NCBI GenBank assembly: GCA_030618105.1
Contig: JAUXED010000009.1
Coordinates: forward strand, 1 to 41,631
DNA length: 41,631 nucleotides
Direction: 5' to 3'
Origin: Bacteroidota bacterium
GTDB taxonomy: Bacteria; Bacteroidota; Bacteroidia; Bacteroidales; VadinHA17
Of the stretch, positions 8,609 to 15,704 are shown piece after piece. Position numbers and translations under genes: made by a program. The notes under the pieces were generated by a model, which was given only the letters and a program-made list of their open reading frames with translations, did no database searches and was not told the DNA's origin. How positions within the stretch are numbered: position 1 is the first letter of the stretch; every line of letters starts with the position of its first letter.

Positions 8609-9095
8609 TCAGAAGAATTCAAAACCGGGAATACTGATCTATGGATACGGTAACCCGGGAAGAGAAGATGATGGCCTCGGCAATGCATTTGTCGAGGCTA
8701 TTCGTTCCTGGATAGAAAAAAATAAGCTTACCAATATTGAACTTGATTCCAATTACCAGCTTAATATTGAAGATGCCGATATGATGGCAAAAAAGGATAT
8801 TGTGTTGTTTGTTGATGCTACCGTGGAACCAATTGATAATTTCTGTATTACTACCGTAAACCCATCAGATTCCCGGGTTGAATTCACTATGCATGCAGTA
8901 TCGCCAGCTTTTGTTCTCGACCTGTGCCAGAAAATATTCGGGAAAAATCCACAAACCTACCTGTTACATATTAAGGGTTACCAGTGGGATTTTAAAGAAG
9001 AATTATCGTTAAATGGCAAGAAAAACCTGAATAAAGCACTTGAATTTATCAAACCATTACTTTCAAATCCTGATTTATTCCATTTACAGACCTAA
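8589..9095 (+). CDS. hoxW: HoxW, hydrogenase large-subunit maturation endopeptidase (M52 family)
   Basis: Cleaves the C-terminal tail of HoxH. Family signs are LIYGYGNPGREDDGLG at the start (GxGNP..DDG), FVDATV (second metal-binding acidic residue), MHAVSP (metal-binding His) and a C-terminal ELSLNGKKNLNKALEFI segment. The start is uncertain. The track uses ATG 8523 (190 aa), but that overlaps hoxH by 86 bases and places 36 extra residues before the conserved GILIYGYGNP. No ATG lies closer. TTG at 8589, used here (168 aa), overlaps hoxH by 20 bases and is the most economical choice; ATG 8532 is another option. The 3' end overlaps the convergent transporter gene by 12 bases. Confidence 0.9.
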   Translation: MTAKENNQKNSKPGILIYGYGNPGREDDGLGNAFVEAIRSWIEKNKLTNIELDSNYQLNIEDADMMAKKDIVLFVDATVEPIDNFCITTVNPSDSRVEFTMHAVSPAFVLDLCQKIFGKNPQTYLLHIKGYQWDFKEELSLNGKKNLNKALEFIKPLLSNPDLFHLQT

Positions 9096-9797
9096 AAACT
9101 GTATCCCAACACCACTCAGAAGGATCATTGCTCCTGCAACAAGATGGGTATAGCGCTCAGCTTTGCCAAGCGGAATAAGATTAATGCCACGGAGAGTGAT
9201 AAATACAACAGCCAGCATAGTAAGTATTGTGGTTACAGCGAAAACCGATGTAACAAGTATTAGTCCTGATATATTTATTTCGGCTGCAGGGTACATTAGA
9301 ATAGGGATCAACGGTTCACACGGACCTAAAACAAAGATAATAAACAGTATCCAGGGAGTCATTTTTGGAATTTTCTTACTTCCGTGAATATGGGTATGTC
9401 CGGCAACATGTTCATGAAAATGCTCATGTGACTTGCCATCTTCATGCAGGTGAATATGACTGTGAGGTTTGTTGAGCACAGCCTGCCTGACACCCCAGAT
9501 AAAATAAGCCAGTCCGAAAGCAATGAACAACCAACCCACAAGTCCGCCCCTGCCCGCTTCCATATTTTCCAGTTTATATATCCCCAGACCGAAGGCAACA
9601 CCAATTAAACCTAACACTATCGAACTTCCCACATGGCCAAGTCCGCAAGCCAGGGTGATTATGCCGGTTTTTCTATAACTCCATTTTCTCGATCTGGCTA
9701 AAACAATAAAAGGCAGATAATGGTCGGGACCAAAAAGAGTATGGATAAAACCAATAGATGCCGCTGTTAATGTCAGGATAATTATTTCACTGTTCAT
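9084..9797 (-). CDS. UreH/NicO-like membrane protein, probable nickel (or cobalt) transporter
   Basis: 237 aa with about six hydrophobic segments. TM1 contains HTLFGPDHYLPF, a His...Asp-His motif like those that bind metal in Ni/Co permeases and UreH/NicO-type proteins, but with five residues between H and DH rather than the four of classical NiCoT permeases. A central loop near residues 110-140 is very His-rich (PHSHIHLHED, HEHFHEHVAGHTHIH), which suggests metal binding. A later TM holds LGPCEPLIP. The position, convergent with and overlapping hoxW beside a complete hyp set, suggests nickel supply to the hydrogenase. That function is inference; an efflux role for Ni/Co or a different substrate cannot be excluded. 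Confidence 0.65.
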   Translation of the reverse strand: MNSEIIILTLTAASIGFIHTLFGPDHYLPFIVLARSRKWSYRKTGIITLACGLGHVGSSIVLGLIGVAFGLGIYKLENMEAGRGGLVGWLFIAFGLAYFIWGVRQAVLNKPHSHIHLHEDGKSHEHFHEHVAGHTHIHGSKKIPKMTPWILFIIFVLGPCEPLIPILMYPAAEINISGLILVTSVFAVTTILTMLAVVFITLRGINLIPLGKAERYTHLVAGAMILLSGVGIQFLGL

Positions 9798-9999
9798 AGT
9801 AATGGTTGTTTTATTAGATTAGTTAAACTCAAGTTACCAGTTATGATCCAGATGCACATGCTGAACTGGCACGAAGATAATATAATTCTGAAATATAAAA
9901 TGTGAATTTATTCCGGAAAAATGATTACATTTATATCTGTTCTTTCAGCTTCATACTAATAGATTCGCATGGATTAACAAAAGTCAATAACACTCGATT

Positions 10000-10302
10000 A
10001 TGAATAAAGAAATAAAAGATCATATTAAACGCGTGTTACGAAAAAACCTCAGTAGCCAGAAAGAAGTGAGTAAGATTATCATCTTTGGTTCTTTTGTAAA
10101 TTCTATGGAACCACGGGATATTGATATAGCTGTATTTCTGAATAGTAATGAACCTTATTTAAGCTTAGCAATGAAGTACCGTAAACTGACTCGTGAAATA
10201 TCAAAAATTCTACCCTTAGATATTATTCCAATAAGGCCGGAAGCGCCGAAAACTTCATTTTTCGATGAAATAGAAAAAGGAGAAATGATCTATGAAAAAT
10301 GA
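10000..10302 (+). CDS. MNT-type nucleotidyltransferase domain protein (probable antitoxin)
   Basis: 100 aa, a minimal nucleotidyltransferase. The motif IIIFGSFVNSMEPRDIDIAVF near residues 26-46 has the GS...DxD pattern (two metal-binding Asp) of the polymerase-beta-like MNT family. The stop overlaps the next gene, a HEPN protein, by 11 bases, the usual arrangement of MNT-HEPN pairs. In several such pairs the MNT protein neutralises the HEPN partner by nucleotidylating it. Whether this pair works that way is inferred. No consensus promoter was found in the 200 bases upstream (9798-9999), which otherwise hold nothing recognisable. Confidence 0.8.
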   Translation: MNKEIKDHIKRVLRKNLSSQKEVSKIIIFGSFVNSMEPRDIDIAVFLNSNEPYLSLAMKYRKLTREISKILPLDIIPIRPEAPKTSFFDEIEKGEMIYEK

Positions 10303-10678
10303 AACTGAAACCTGGCTAGCATACTCACGGGAGAACTTAGCTTCTGCTAAAGTGCTTTTAGAGAGTGATTTATTCAATCCCTGCTTATTTAATGTTCAAC
10401 AGTGTTTAGAAAAAGCTCTGAAATCAATCCTCGTAGAGAAAGCGTTTGGATTAAAAAGAACTCATTCGATAATGGAATTAAAAAATACTTTAAACAATTA
10501 CGATATCAAAATAAATATTAGCGATGAAGAATGTGATCTACTGGATTCATTATATCTGCCCTCAAAATACCCGATCAGTAGTGTATTACCAGATTATGAG
10601 CCAAATCATGAATTGTGCTCGAAAAGTATCTCTATCGCAAAGAGAGTATTGGAACAAATCGAGGAAATAGTATTTTAA
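10292..10678 (+). CDS. HEPN domain protein (probable toxin partner of the MNT gene)
   Basis: 128 aa, all-helical. It follows the HEPN (PF05168-like) pattern: TWLAYSRENLASAKVLLES at the N-terminus, FNVQQCLEKALKSILVEKAF at about residues 35-54, then RTHSIMELKNTL. The canonical RNase motif Rx4-6H of active HEPN toxins is not evident; the visible Arg-His pair is RTH, and a Lys stands in SKYP where related proteins often have Arg. So RNase activity is doubtful. The ATG lies inside the end of the upstream MNT gene, implying coupled translation. A toxin-antitoxin role is likely from family and layout, not proven. Confidence 0.8.
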   Translation: MKNETETWLAYSRENLASAKVLLESDLFNPCLFNVQQCLEKALKSILVEKAFGLKRTHSIMELKNTLNNYDIKINISDEECDLLDSLYLPSKYPISSVLPDYEPNHELCSKSISIAKRVLEQIEEIVF

Positions 10679-10692
10679 GTCTGTTAAAACTC

Positions 10693-10709
10693 AAACCAGT
10701 CACCGGTTT
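10693..10709 (+). terminator. Weak hairpin between the HEPN gene and the S46 peptidase gene
   Basis: AAACC, a 7-base loop, then GGTTT and TATT, 15 bases after the HEPN stop. The stem is only 5 bp and the T tract is short, so this is at best a weak terminator for the rightward MNT-HEPN unit. Confidence 0.25.
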
Positions 10710-10728
10710 TATTCACTTTTATCTTTTT

Positions 10729-10756
10729 AATTTCTAATTTCTAATTTCTAATTTTT
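10729..10756. repeat. 7-bp tandem repeat (AATTTCT)n
   Basis: Three exact copies of AATTTCT followed by AATTTTT, in the gap between two convergent transcription units. It resembles the short degenerate spacers elsewhere in this window. No function is assigned. Confidence 0.8.
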
Positions 10757-10773
10757 ACTTGACATCCGATATT

Positions 10774-12939
10774 CTACTCCACCAGTGTCATCTCATCAAG
10801 CAGGTATCCTGCCCCGGCAAATTTGTCAATAATAAACAGGGCATACCGGATATCAAGCGAGATGTTGCGACATTGTCCGGCATTAAACATTAAATCACTC
10901 ATAACACCCTCCCATGCACGATCGAAATTTAAACCGATAAGGTTACCTTCGGCATCAATCACCGGGCTGCCTGAATTCCCACCGGTGGTATGATTTGTAG
11001 CCAGGAAACATATTGGTATCTTCCCATCCTGTGAATACCTTCCGTAATCCTTTTTTAGATATAATTCTTTAAGCTTATCCGGCACATCATAATCATATAT
11101 CTCCGGGTTATCTTTTTCAATAACTCCTTCCAAAGTAGTATAATGTTTATAGAACACTGCATCACGAGGATCATAACCCAAAACTTCTCCATAAGATACC
11201 CTTAATGAAAAATTAGCATCGGGATAGAATAACTTATCGGGTTCAAACTCCATTTGAGCTTTCATATAGACACGATGCAGGCTCTCCAGATCCTGATTTA
11301 GTTTCCCATACTCAGAGTGAATTTTGCCGTATGTCTCTCCGGCACTTTGAACCAGCATGTAAATCGGATCCTTTTTTATCTTTTTCACACCTGATGTTTT
11401 AAACGAATTGAGAAAGCTTAATAGTGTTTCCTCATCCATAAACAATGATTTTTTGCGAACCTTCTTAATCCATGTTTGATAATTTCTATTATACTTTTCC
11501 ATTATCTTTCTAAATTCTTCAGGATAATATTCCTCAGGAACATTTTCATCAAACATTGAAAGCATAGCTACAGCCAGTGCATCGCCTGTTGCCGGATCAT
11601 AGTCTTTGAAGAAACTTGCAGCACGTTTGCGCAGTGATTCAAGAACCTCGTCGATCTCTTCCGGCGAAGCATCATTTCCAACCATAGAAACCAGTTTAGT
11701 AAACCCTGATGCAAGTGATATATTTTCCACCCCGTTATAGAAAAAAACTTCCCTAAGATAACTCTGTCCCAGTCTTACCGGGGCTATTTCGTCATATACT
11801 TCTTCGTAACGTTCCAGAAGTTTCCCATATTTCCGGTTCCTCTCCGAACTTGCACCGGTCCATTCCATGAATCGTTTTTCATATTCCTGTTTCTTTATTA
11901 CAGCATCAAGTTTATCCAATCCTCGTATCTCGCCTTTCCAGCGCTTCCAGGAATTGCTAACCCCGGCTGCTTTCGCAGAGTACTGTATCCTGAGTTCAGT
12001 GCTCTTTTCCATGGCATTCTGCATTATTTCAAGCTTCTTTGTCCGTACATCAATCAATTCCGGATATATATCACGGGTTAGCATTTGCAGATGAAATGAA
12101 GGAACATATTCATAGGTGCTTCCGGGATATCCTAATACCATGGTAAAATCACCGGGTTTTGTTCCTTTAAGGGAAATTGGGAAAAACTTTTTGGGCTTAA
12201 AAGGCACATTATCCGGTGAGTATTCAGCCGGTTCATTATCTTTCCCTGCATAGATACGGAACAGTGAAAAATCGCCGGTATGCCGGGGCCACATCCAGTT
12301 GTCGGTATCACCGCCGAATTTGCCAATTGCCGATGGCGGGGCGCCAACCAGTCTGATATCTTTATAGGTTTCATTCACAAACAGGAAATACTGATTGCCA
12401 TAGTAAAAAGGTTTCACCTGTGCAGTGAAATGAGTTTCTTCAATTGCTTCCTTTTTGATTCCATCAATATTTTCCTGTTTAATATCAGACATTTCCTCCT
12501 CACTCATTCCATCTTCAATTCCTTTCAGAACCTCTCCGGTTACATCCTTCATCCACTTAAGGAAAGTCACAGTCAGCCCGGGGTTTATCAATTCTTCTTC
12601 CTGCGACATAGCCCAGAATCCATTGGTCAGATAGTCATGATCAACGGTTGAATGAGATTGTATTGGCCTGTATCCACAGTGATGGTTTGTAATTATCAAT
12701 CCCTGGTCCGAGATCAGATCAGCAGTACAACCGCCTCCGAAAATCATTACAGCATCTTTCATGCTGGCCTGGTTGACACTATAAATATCTTCCGCAGAAA
12801 GTTTAAAACCCTTCTCCTGCATGATTTCAATATTGAATTTTTTAATAAGAATGGGGATCCACATTCCTTCATCAGCCCTGAGAAGTGAGGATGAAAGGAT
12901 TATGAACAGAACGATTAGCCTGACAAATTTTCTTATCAT
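10774..12939 (-). CDS. S46 family dipeptidyl-peptidase, DPP11-like
   Basis: 721 aa, the usual S46 length. It removes N-terminal dipeptides from oligopeptides in the periplasm. Residues 1-22 form a signal peptide, with likely cleavage after LLRA. The trypsin-like triad is visible: His in TNHHCGY (about residue 86), Asp in DNWMWPRHTGDFSLF, and Ser in GGNSGSPV. Eighteen residues after that Ser the sequence reads NFDRAWEG; an Arg at this position defines the Asp/Glu-preferring DPP11 type, while DPP7 has Gly, so acidic P1 specificity is predicted. It is the last gene of a leftward run, 20 bases after maf. The family is typical of Bacteroidota that live on peptides. Confidence 0.88.
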   Translation of the reverse strand: MIRKFVRLIVLFIILSSSLLRADEGMWIPILIKKFNIEIMQEKGFKLSAEDIYSVNQASMKDAVMIFGGGCTADLISDQGLIITNHHCGYRPIQSHSTVDHDYLTNGFWAMSQEEELINPGLTVTFLKWMKDVTGEVLKGIEDGMSEEEMSDIKQENIDGIKKEAIEETHFTAQVKPFYYGNQYFLFVNETYKDIRLVGAPPSAIGKFGGDTDNWMWPRHTGDFSLFRIYAGKDNEPAEYSPDNVPFKPKKFFPISLKGTKPGDFTMVLGYPGSTYEYVPSFHLQMLTRDIYPELIDVRTKKLEIMQNAMEKSTELRIQYSAKAAGVSNSWKRWKGEIRGLDKLDAVIKKQEYEKRFMEWTGASSERNRKYGKLLERYEEVYDEIAPVRLGQSYLREVFFYNGVENISLASGFTKLVSMVGNDASPEEIDEVLESLRKRAASFFKDYDPATGDALAVAMLSMFDENVPEEYYPEEFRKIMEKYNRNYQTWIKKVRKKSLFMDEETLLSFLNSFKTSGVKKIKKDPIYMLVQSAGETYGKIHSEYGKLNQDLESLHRVYMKAQMEFEPDKLFYPDANFSLRVSYGEVLGYDPRDAVFYKHYTTLEGVIEKDNPEIYDYDVPDKLKELYLKKDYGRYSQDGKIPICFLATNHTTGGNSGSPVIDAEGNLIGLNFDRAWEGVMSDLMFNAGQCRNISLDIRYALFIIDKFAGAGYLLDEMTLVE

Positions 12940-12959
12940 GTTTTTATTGATTAAATGAA

Positions 12960-13544
12960 TTAAAACTTTTTCAACTCAGTATAAACTTTTTGGACCGGCA
13001 ATCCCATTACGTTAAAATAGGAGCCTTCTATTTTTTCGACCCCGATATATCCTATCCATTCCTGTATGCCGTAAGCACCGGCTTTATCGAAAGGCTTGAA
13101 TTTCCTGAGATAATACTCAATTTCGTCATCTGATAATTTTGTAAAATAAACGTCGGTTGTGGCGATAAACGTGGTTTCTTTTTCTGCTGACCTCAGGCAA
13201 ACTCCTGTGATTACTGTATGCTTATTGTCAGAAAGACTATAAAGCATCCGATATGCTTCATCATAGCTATCCGGTTTGTTCATAACCCTGTTATTGCACC
13301 ATACAATTGTATCTGCGGTTATCAGGATACAGTTTTCATCTAACAGTTCATTATAATTATCAGCTTTTTTCTTAGCGAGGAAAACCGGTATCTCCTCTAT
13401 TGGCAATTCTTCAGGATAAAACTCATCATCCTGAAAATTATCAACCGGTTCAAATTCAATTCCCAACTCTTTAAGCAGATAATGCCTTCTTGGGGATTTT
13501 GAAGCAAGTAAAATTCTTTTTCCTTTCAAATTTTCAAGAACCAT
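12960..13544 (-). CDS. maf: Maf family nucleoside triphosphate pyrophosphatase
   Basis: 194 aa, the normal Maf length. It hydrolyses non-canonical or excess (d)NTPs to the monophosphate. Motifs: ILLASKSPRRHYLL near residues 10-23 (the SxRR substrate/phosphate-binding loop), a Glu/Asp-rich segment near 35-50, ITADTIVW near 75 with the catalytic Asp, and DKAGAYGIQEW near 155. The pattern is closest to the dTTP/UTP pyrophosphatase type (YhdE-like), though the substrate is not certain. It starts 9 bases after the UbiA-family gene stop and is followed 20 bases later by the S46 peptidase. Confidence 0.93.
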   Translation of the reverse strand: MVLENLKGKRILLASKSPRRHYLLKELGIEFEPVDNFQDDEFYPEELPIEEIPVFLAKKKADNYNELLDENCILITADTIVWCNNRVMNKPDSYDEAYRMLYSLSDNKHTVITGVCLRSAEKETTFIATTDVYFTKLSDDEIEYYLRKFKPFDKAGAYGIQEWIGYIGVEKIEGSYFNVMGLPVQKVYTELKKF

Positions 13545-13552
13545 AAAGAAAT

Positions 13553-14539
13553 TCAGAATTTTGTTTGAATGATATAACTTGCAAGAACTGAATATAAAAT
13601 ACCGGATAGCATAATCCCTTTAGTAAGGAGACTACACAAATAGTAATCTTTTTTTGCTTGTGACATCGTTAACCTGAAAATCAGATAGAGTGTGGGAAGA
13701 ACCAGTGCTATACTTAAATATATCAGGGTACTGATATCAGGGATGAACATAAAATACACCCACAGCAATCCTGAAAGGAAAATTGCAAGTAATACAACAA
13801 CAATTGCTTTGGTGATTCCCAATCCCAGCTTTACCGGTAAGGTTTTACGACCATACTCACAATCACCTTCGAAGTCCTCCATGTCTTTAATAAGTTCCCT
13901 GATTAATGTAAGCCAGAATGCAAAAATTGCAAAACCACCGACCCAACCTAAAAGAATGTTGAAATTTGCATGGTAATCAACCATTACCTTACCATATTCT
14001 GCATTAAGGCAGGGAACTTCAAATAAGACTACCATAAATGGCACTAATCCTGTAAGAAAAGAGACGATAATATTTCCTATAAGAAATTGTCTCTTATAAC
14101 TTGTTGAATAAAACCATAGAAGTCCGGGGATAAGGATAAAAATTACAGCAAGGATGGACAGATGAATTGAAAAAGATACAAAAATCCCCAGAGCTACTCC
14201 CGTGAAATTCATAACGATATGAATAAGCATTGCAGCTCTCCGTGAAATTTTCCTGCCTACAATTACATTATCAGGGCGGTTATATACATCTGTCTTAATA
14301 TCAAAATAGTCGTTAATAACATACCCTGCACCGGTAATCAACATAGTAGAAAGAACAAGCAAAGCGAAATAGAACTCATTGAATTGCAGCCCGAAATCCT
14401 TGAAATGGATCACTTCCTCATTTGATACCACAGACAATTTATTTAGCAAAGGATAAATTATGCTCCACCGCATAAGGTATTGGGTTACAGCAATTATCAG
14501 CAGATTTTGTACTCTGATAAGTTTGAAAAAAACTTTCAT
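13553..14539 (-). CDS. UbiA-family prenyltransferase (geranylgeranylglycerol-phosphate geranylgeranyltransferase-like)
   Basis: 328 aa, integral membrane protein with about eight or nine TM helices. The first Asp-rich motif NDYFDIKTDVYNRPDN near residue 77 and the second DMEDFEGDCEYGRKTLP near 219 bind the Mg-prenyl diphosphate in UbiA enzymes. Bacteroidota proteins of this type next to maf are commonly labelled geranylgeranylglycerol-phosphate geranylgeranyltransferase by similarity to archaeal lipid enzymes. The real acceptor in this organism is unknown; a role in quinone or other prenyl-lipid synthesis is possible. First gene of a tight unit with maf and the S46 peptidase. The 124 bases upstream show no clear promoter or terminator. 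Confidence 0.82.
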   Translation of the reverse strand: MKVFFKLIRVQNLLIIAVTQYLMRWSIIYPLLNKLSVVSNEEVIHFKDFGLQFNEFYFALLVLSTMLITGAGYVINDYFDIKTDVYNRPDNVIVGRKISRRAAMLIHIVMNFTGVALGIFVSFSIHLSILAVIFILIPGLLWFYSTSYKRQFLIGNIIVSFLTGLVPFMVVLFEVPCLNAEYGKVMVDYHANFNILLGWVGGFAIFAFWLTLIRELIKDMEDFEGDCEYGRKTLPVKLGLGITKAIVVVLLAIFLSGLLWVYFMFIPDISTLIYLSIALVLPTLYLIFRLTMSQAKKDYYLCSLLTKGIMLSGILYSVLASYIIQTKF

Positions 14540-14663
14540 GCGTTTATAAAATAATTTTCAAAGGTCACTACCTGCATCCTGAATAATCATTCATCTGTGT
14601 GATATAACATTTATCATGGATGCTTCATCTTTTTACAATTTATTTTTAATGGTCAGATGCAGC

Positions 14664-15164
14664 TCACACCCAATGTTTATTAAGACGCAACACTTGTTCA
14701 ATCACATCGCGTACACATCCGTTACCACCTGTAAAATTTGAGATATATTTTGATATCTGTTTCACCTCAACAACTGCATCATCAGGGCATGTTGGAAAGC
14801 CAACCATTTTCATAATTTCCAGATCTGGCAGATCATCGCCCATATATAAAACATCTGATGCTTTAATCCGGTACTTTTTCAAAAAATCAATAATATCCGA
14901 TTTTTTATTTGTTGAACCCAGGTAAATATCGTATACTCCAAGTTTCTGATATCTCTTAAGAACATTCGTCATTTCTCCTCCGGTTATTATTCCGACAGGA
15001 TAATTTTTATTTACAGCCCTTTGCATTGCAAAACCATCTCTTATGCTTGAGGTACGAATAAGGTTCCCATCTGTATCAAGCAACATAGTTTGCTCTGACA
15101 ACACTCCGTCAACGTCAAAAACAAACGCTTTTACTCTTCTGAGTTGTTCCTTAAAATTACTCAT
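14664..15164 (-). CDS. kdsC: KdsC-type HAD phosphatase (3-deoxy-D-manno-octulosonate 8-phosphate phosphatase)
   Basis: 166 aa from the ATG at 15164. The track ORF begins at a TTG (15227), but the extra 21 residues are just the translated GGAAT-rich repeat, so I reject them. HAD motifs: VFDVDGVLSEQ (nucleophile Asp and acid Asp), GIITGG (motif II), and LYMGDDLPDLEIM (motif IV), with no cap insertion, as in subclass C0 KdsC tetramers. It would release phosphate from KDO-8-P in lipopolysaccharide core synthesis. A similar sugar-phosphate specificity cannot be ruled out, since kdsA and kdsB are not adjacent. Confidence 0.85.
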   Translation of the reverse strand: MSNFKEQLRRVKAFVFDVDGVLSEQTMLLDTDGNLIRTSSIRDGFAMQRAVNKNYPVGIITGGEMTNVLKRYQKLGVYDIYLGSTNKKSDIIDFLKKYRIKASDVLYMGDDLPDLEIMKMVGFPTCPDDAVVEVKQISKYISNFTGGNGCVRDVIEQVLRLNKHWV

Positions 15165-15180
15165 ATCTATATTAAAATTT

Positions 15181-15240
15181 TGGAATGTTGGAATATTGGA
15201 ATAATGGAACATAAGTTTAAAGTTCAAGGTTCAAAGTTAG
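15181..15240. repeat. Degenerate intergenic repeats (GGAAT-type and AAAGTTCAAGGTTCA-type)
   Basis: Four near copies of the form GGAATNNT, beginning GGAATGTTGGAAT, are followed by TTAAAGTTCAAGGTTCAAAG. The 13-mer GGAATGTTGGAAT recurs exactly at 20683-20695. The repeat lies in the leader of kdsC and creates the spurious N-terminal extension of its ORF. Confidence 0.7.
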
Positions 15241-15252
15241 CTGAATTCACGT

Positions 15253-15286
15253 AAAAAAAAAGCCCTGAACTGATCAAGGCTTTTTT
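15253..15286 (-). terminator. Bidirectional intrinsic terminator between the lipoprotein gene and kdsC
   Basis: GCC/GGC pairing extended by flanking A and T runs (AAAAAAGCC ... GGCTTTTTT), with an inner TGA/TCA stem around loop ACTGA. Read on the minus strand it ends in nine T residues, about 20 bases after the lipoprotein stop. It should end the etf-acyl-CoA dehydrogenase-lipoprotein transcript. Confidence 0.8.
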
Positions 15287-15305
15287 GTATAAGTTAAAAC
15301 CGGCA

Positions 15306-15674
15306 TTAATAATCAAATTCGTCTTTCTTAATTTCAGTCAGCCTCAGCATATAGTTTGCATAGGCATACGGGTTAACCATTTTGTAACAATCATCATACG
15401 CATCACCGCTCACCAGCACTGTTTCTCCCTGCTCAAATGGTGTCAGCATATCCATCACTTCTCCGGCATCACAGATCTCAAAACGTGAAAAGACTTCACT
15501 AGGTTGAAATTGAGCATAACTGGTTTCTTCATCATATATTATAGTACCCTTGGTATCAGTAATCGTAAAACGTACATCTCCATCACAACCACATTTAGGT
15601 TGCTTTTTACATCCGGGTTGTAAAGAGAAAACCAGAACTCCAAATAAAAATATGAACTTATAAAACCTACGCAT
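15306..15674 (-). CDS. Small Cys-rich lipoprotein of unknown function
   Basis: 122 aa from ATG 15674; the track start at 15686 is a TTG with no advantage. MRRFYKFIFLFGVLVFSLQPGC is a lipoprotein signal with a relaxed lipobox ending in Cys22, followed by a second Cys cluster (KCGCDGD). The mature part, about 100 aa, is acidic, ends KKDEFDY and has no domain I recognise. It lies 30 bases downstream of the acyl-CoA dehydrogenase stop and before a good terminator, so it is the last gene of that operon. Whether it has any link to fatty-acid oxidation is unknown. Confidence 0.75.
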   Translation of the reverse strand: MRRFYKFIFLFGVLVFSLQPGCKKQPKCGCDGDVRFTITDTKGTIIYDEETSYAQFQPSEVFSRFEICDAGEVMDMLTPFEQGETVLVSGDAYDDCYKMVNPYAYANYMLRLTEIKKDEFDY

Positions 15675-15704
15675 TGTGAAAGTCAATCTTTTCTATATTA
15701 ATAT

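Noticed and set aside
15165-15227. N-terminal extension of the KdsC-like ORF
   Set aside because: It begins with TTG and encodes the GGAAT-rich spacer repeat; the ATG at 15164 gives the normal family start.
15232-15239. TAACTTTG (minus strand) as a -7 promoter box for kdsC
   Set aside because: It matches TAnnTTTG but has no TTTG at the required distance, and it lies inside a repeat.
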